From NCBI GenBank assembly GCA_963815305.1, contig CAWFFW010000001.1, forward strand, positions 2,542,001 through 2,606,000: a DNA stretch of 64,000 nt, given 5' to 3'. Shown piece after piece: positions 63,596 to 64,000 of this stretch. The stretch is from CAXBID01 sp963815305. GTDB taxonomy: Bacteria; Bacteroidota; Bacteroidia; Flavobacteriales; Flavobacteriaceae. The stretch's first letter is position 1; each line of letters starts with the position of its first letter. Made by a program: the position numbers and the translations under genes. Below the pieces are notes generated by a model, which was given only the letters and a program-made list of their open reading frames with translations, made no database searches and was not told the origin of the DNA.

Positions 63596-64000
63596 TTACT
63601 TTAATTTCTTTTTAACTTCAACTTCGTGGAAGGCTTCAATAATATCACCTTCTTTAATATCATTGTAGTTTTTAATTTGCATACCACAGTCGTAACCTTT
63701 CGTTACTTCTTTAGCATCATCTTTAAATCGTTTTAGAGAAGCTAACTCTCCAGTATAAACAACAACTCCATCACGAATTAATCGAATGCCTGCGTTTCTT
63801 GTTATCTTGCCATTAGTTACCATACAACCTGCAATACTTCCTATTTTGGTAACTTTAAATATTTCTCTTATTTCGGCTGTACCTAAAATTTCTTCTTTCA
63901 GCTCTGGAGATAACATACCTTCCATGGCATCTTTAAGATCATTTATAGCATCATAAATAATGGAATATGTTCTAATATCGATTTCTTCTTTATCAGCAAT
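63596..64000 (-). CDS. infB: Translation initiation factor IF-2, C-terminal part (5' end outside window)
   Basis: The last 134 residues of IF-2, the GTPase that brings initiator tRNA to the ribosome. The frame is open to the window edge (IADKEEIDIRTYSIIYDAIN), followed by DLKDAMEGMLSPELKEEILG, KITRNAGIRLIRDGVVVYTG and ending GYDCGMQIKNYNDIKEGDII-EAFHEVEVKKKLK. These belong to domains III-IV, where fMet-tRNA binds. The GTPase domain lies beyond the right edge. An internal ATG at 63925 is not a start. Confidence 0.97.
   Translation of the reverse strand: MADKEEIDIRTYSIIYDAINDLKDAMEGMLSPELKEEILGTAEIREIFKVTKIGSIAGCMVTNGKITRNAGIRLIRDGVVVYTGELASLKRFKDDAKEVTKGYDCGMQIKNYNDIKEGDIIEAFHEVEVKKKLK

Noticed and set aside
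1..64000. tRNA, rRNA and intact insertion sequences
   Set aside because: No cloverleaf-like sequences with TTCGA loops, rRNA segments or transposase frames were seen on reading; a tRNAscan or Infernal run would be decisive.

Overview
The window comes from an AT-rich Bacteroidota chromosome, almost certainly a marine-type member of the Flavobacteriaceae. The evidence is sprA with ruvA, gcvH and vanZ in one block, an Alternative Complex III operon joined to caa3-type oxidase genes, PorP/SprF and type-B (gliding-associated) C-terminal-domain secretion genes, TonB paralogs, and -7 promoter elements of the TAnnTTTG kind. Most genes lie on the minus strand. I saw no rRNA, tRNA, CRISPR array or intact insertion sequence.

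Layout: (1) 1-5951, the 5' part of tsaB and a MacAB/TolC-type export operon (ATPase, two permeases, adaptor, outer-membrane factor). (2) 6040-11650, cytochrome oxidase maturation and small subunits: heme O synthase, two subunit III-family proteins, subunit IV, a Sco-like orphan, SCO1, DUF420 and a small CxxC membrane protein. (3) 11773-13071, a decayed metallo-beta-lactamase gene and a patch of dispersed repeats. (4) 13072-17256, three proteins with TonB-type C-terminal modules, one of them fused to an outer-membrane barrel. (5) 17326-28337, vanZ, gcvH, the giant type IX translocon gene sprA, ruvA and a malic enzyme. (6) 28490-37777, a sugar locus best read as sucrose utilisation: TonB receptor without SusD, SLC45-type permease, GH13_18 phosphorylase, two PfkB kinases and a divergent LacI regulator with two perfect 14-bp operators. 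(7) 38054-40852, a three-gene island (UbiA prenyltransferase, multi-spanning membrane protein, HAD phosphatase) that looks like polyprenyl-phosphate-pentose metabolism. (8) queG-ruvB. (9) 43338-51115, a type IX module: large Ig-repeat adhesin with a type-B CTD, PorP/SprF partner and PorE-like OmpA protein. (10) 51339-62827, the actABCDEF-coxBA respiratory operon. (11) a SPOR protein and the 3' end of infB.

The most interesting observation is a leader element of about 91-95 nt directly before four start codons (exported glutaredoxin 33764, PorE-like OmpA 45224, PorP/SprF 46291, ActA 62827). Each copy starts with ATGAA, has a short stem whose two arms change together between copies, a near-invariant TTRCATCTGAC, and ends in CAGATGAAA. 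In that ending CAGATG contains the start codon and is the exact complement of the upstream CATCTG. The spacing is nearly constant and all four genes encode signal-peptide proteins. I do not recognise it as a described RNA family. It looks like a cis-acting RNA switch that can hide the start codon and may form a regulon linking respiration, type IX secretion and sugar uptake.

Other unusual features: a 528-bp near-identical tandem repeat in the adhesin, a histidine-rich insert in ActF, a frameshifted metallo-beta-lactamase whose GHG loop is also degraded, and several families of dispersed intergenic palindromes.
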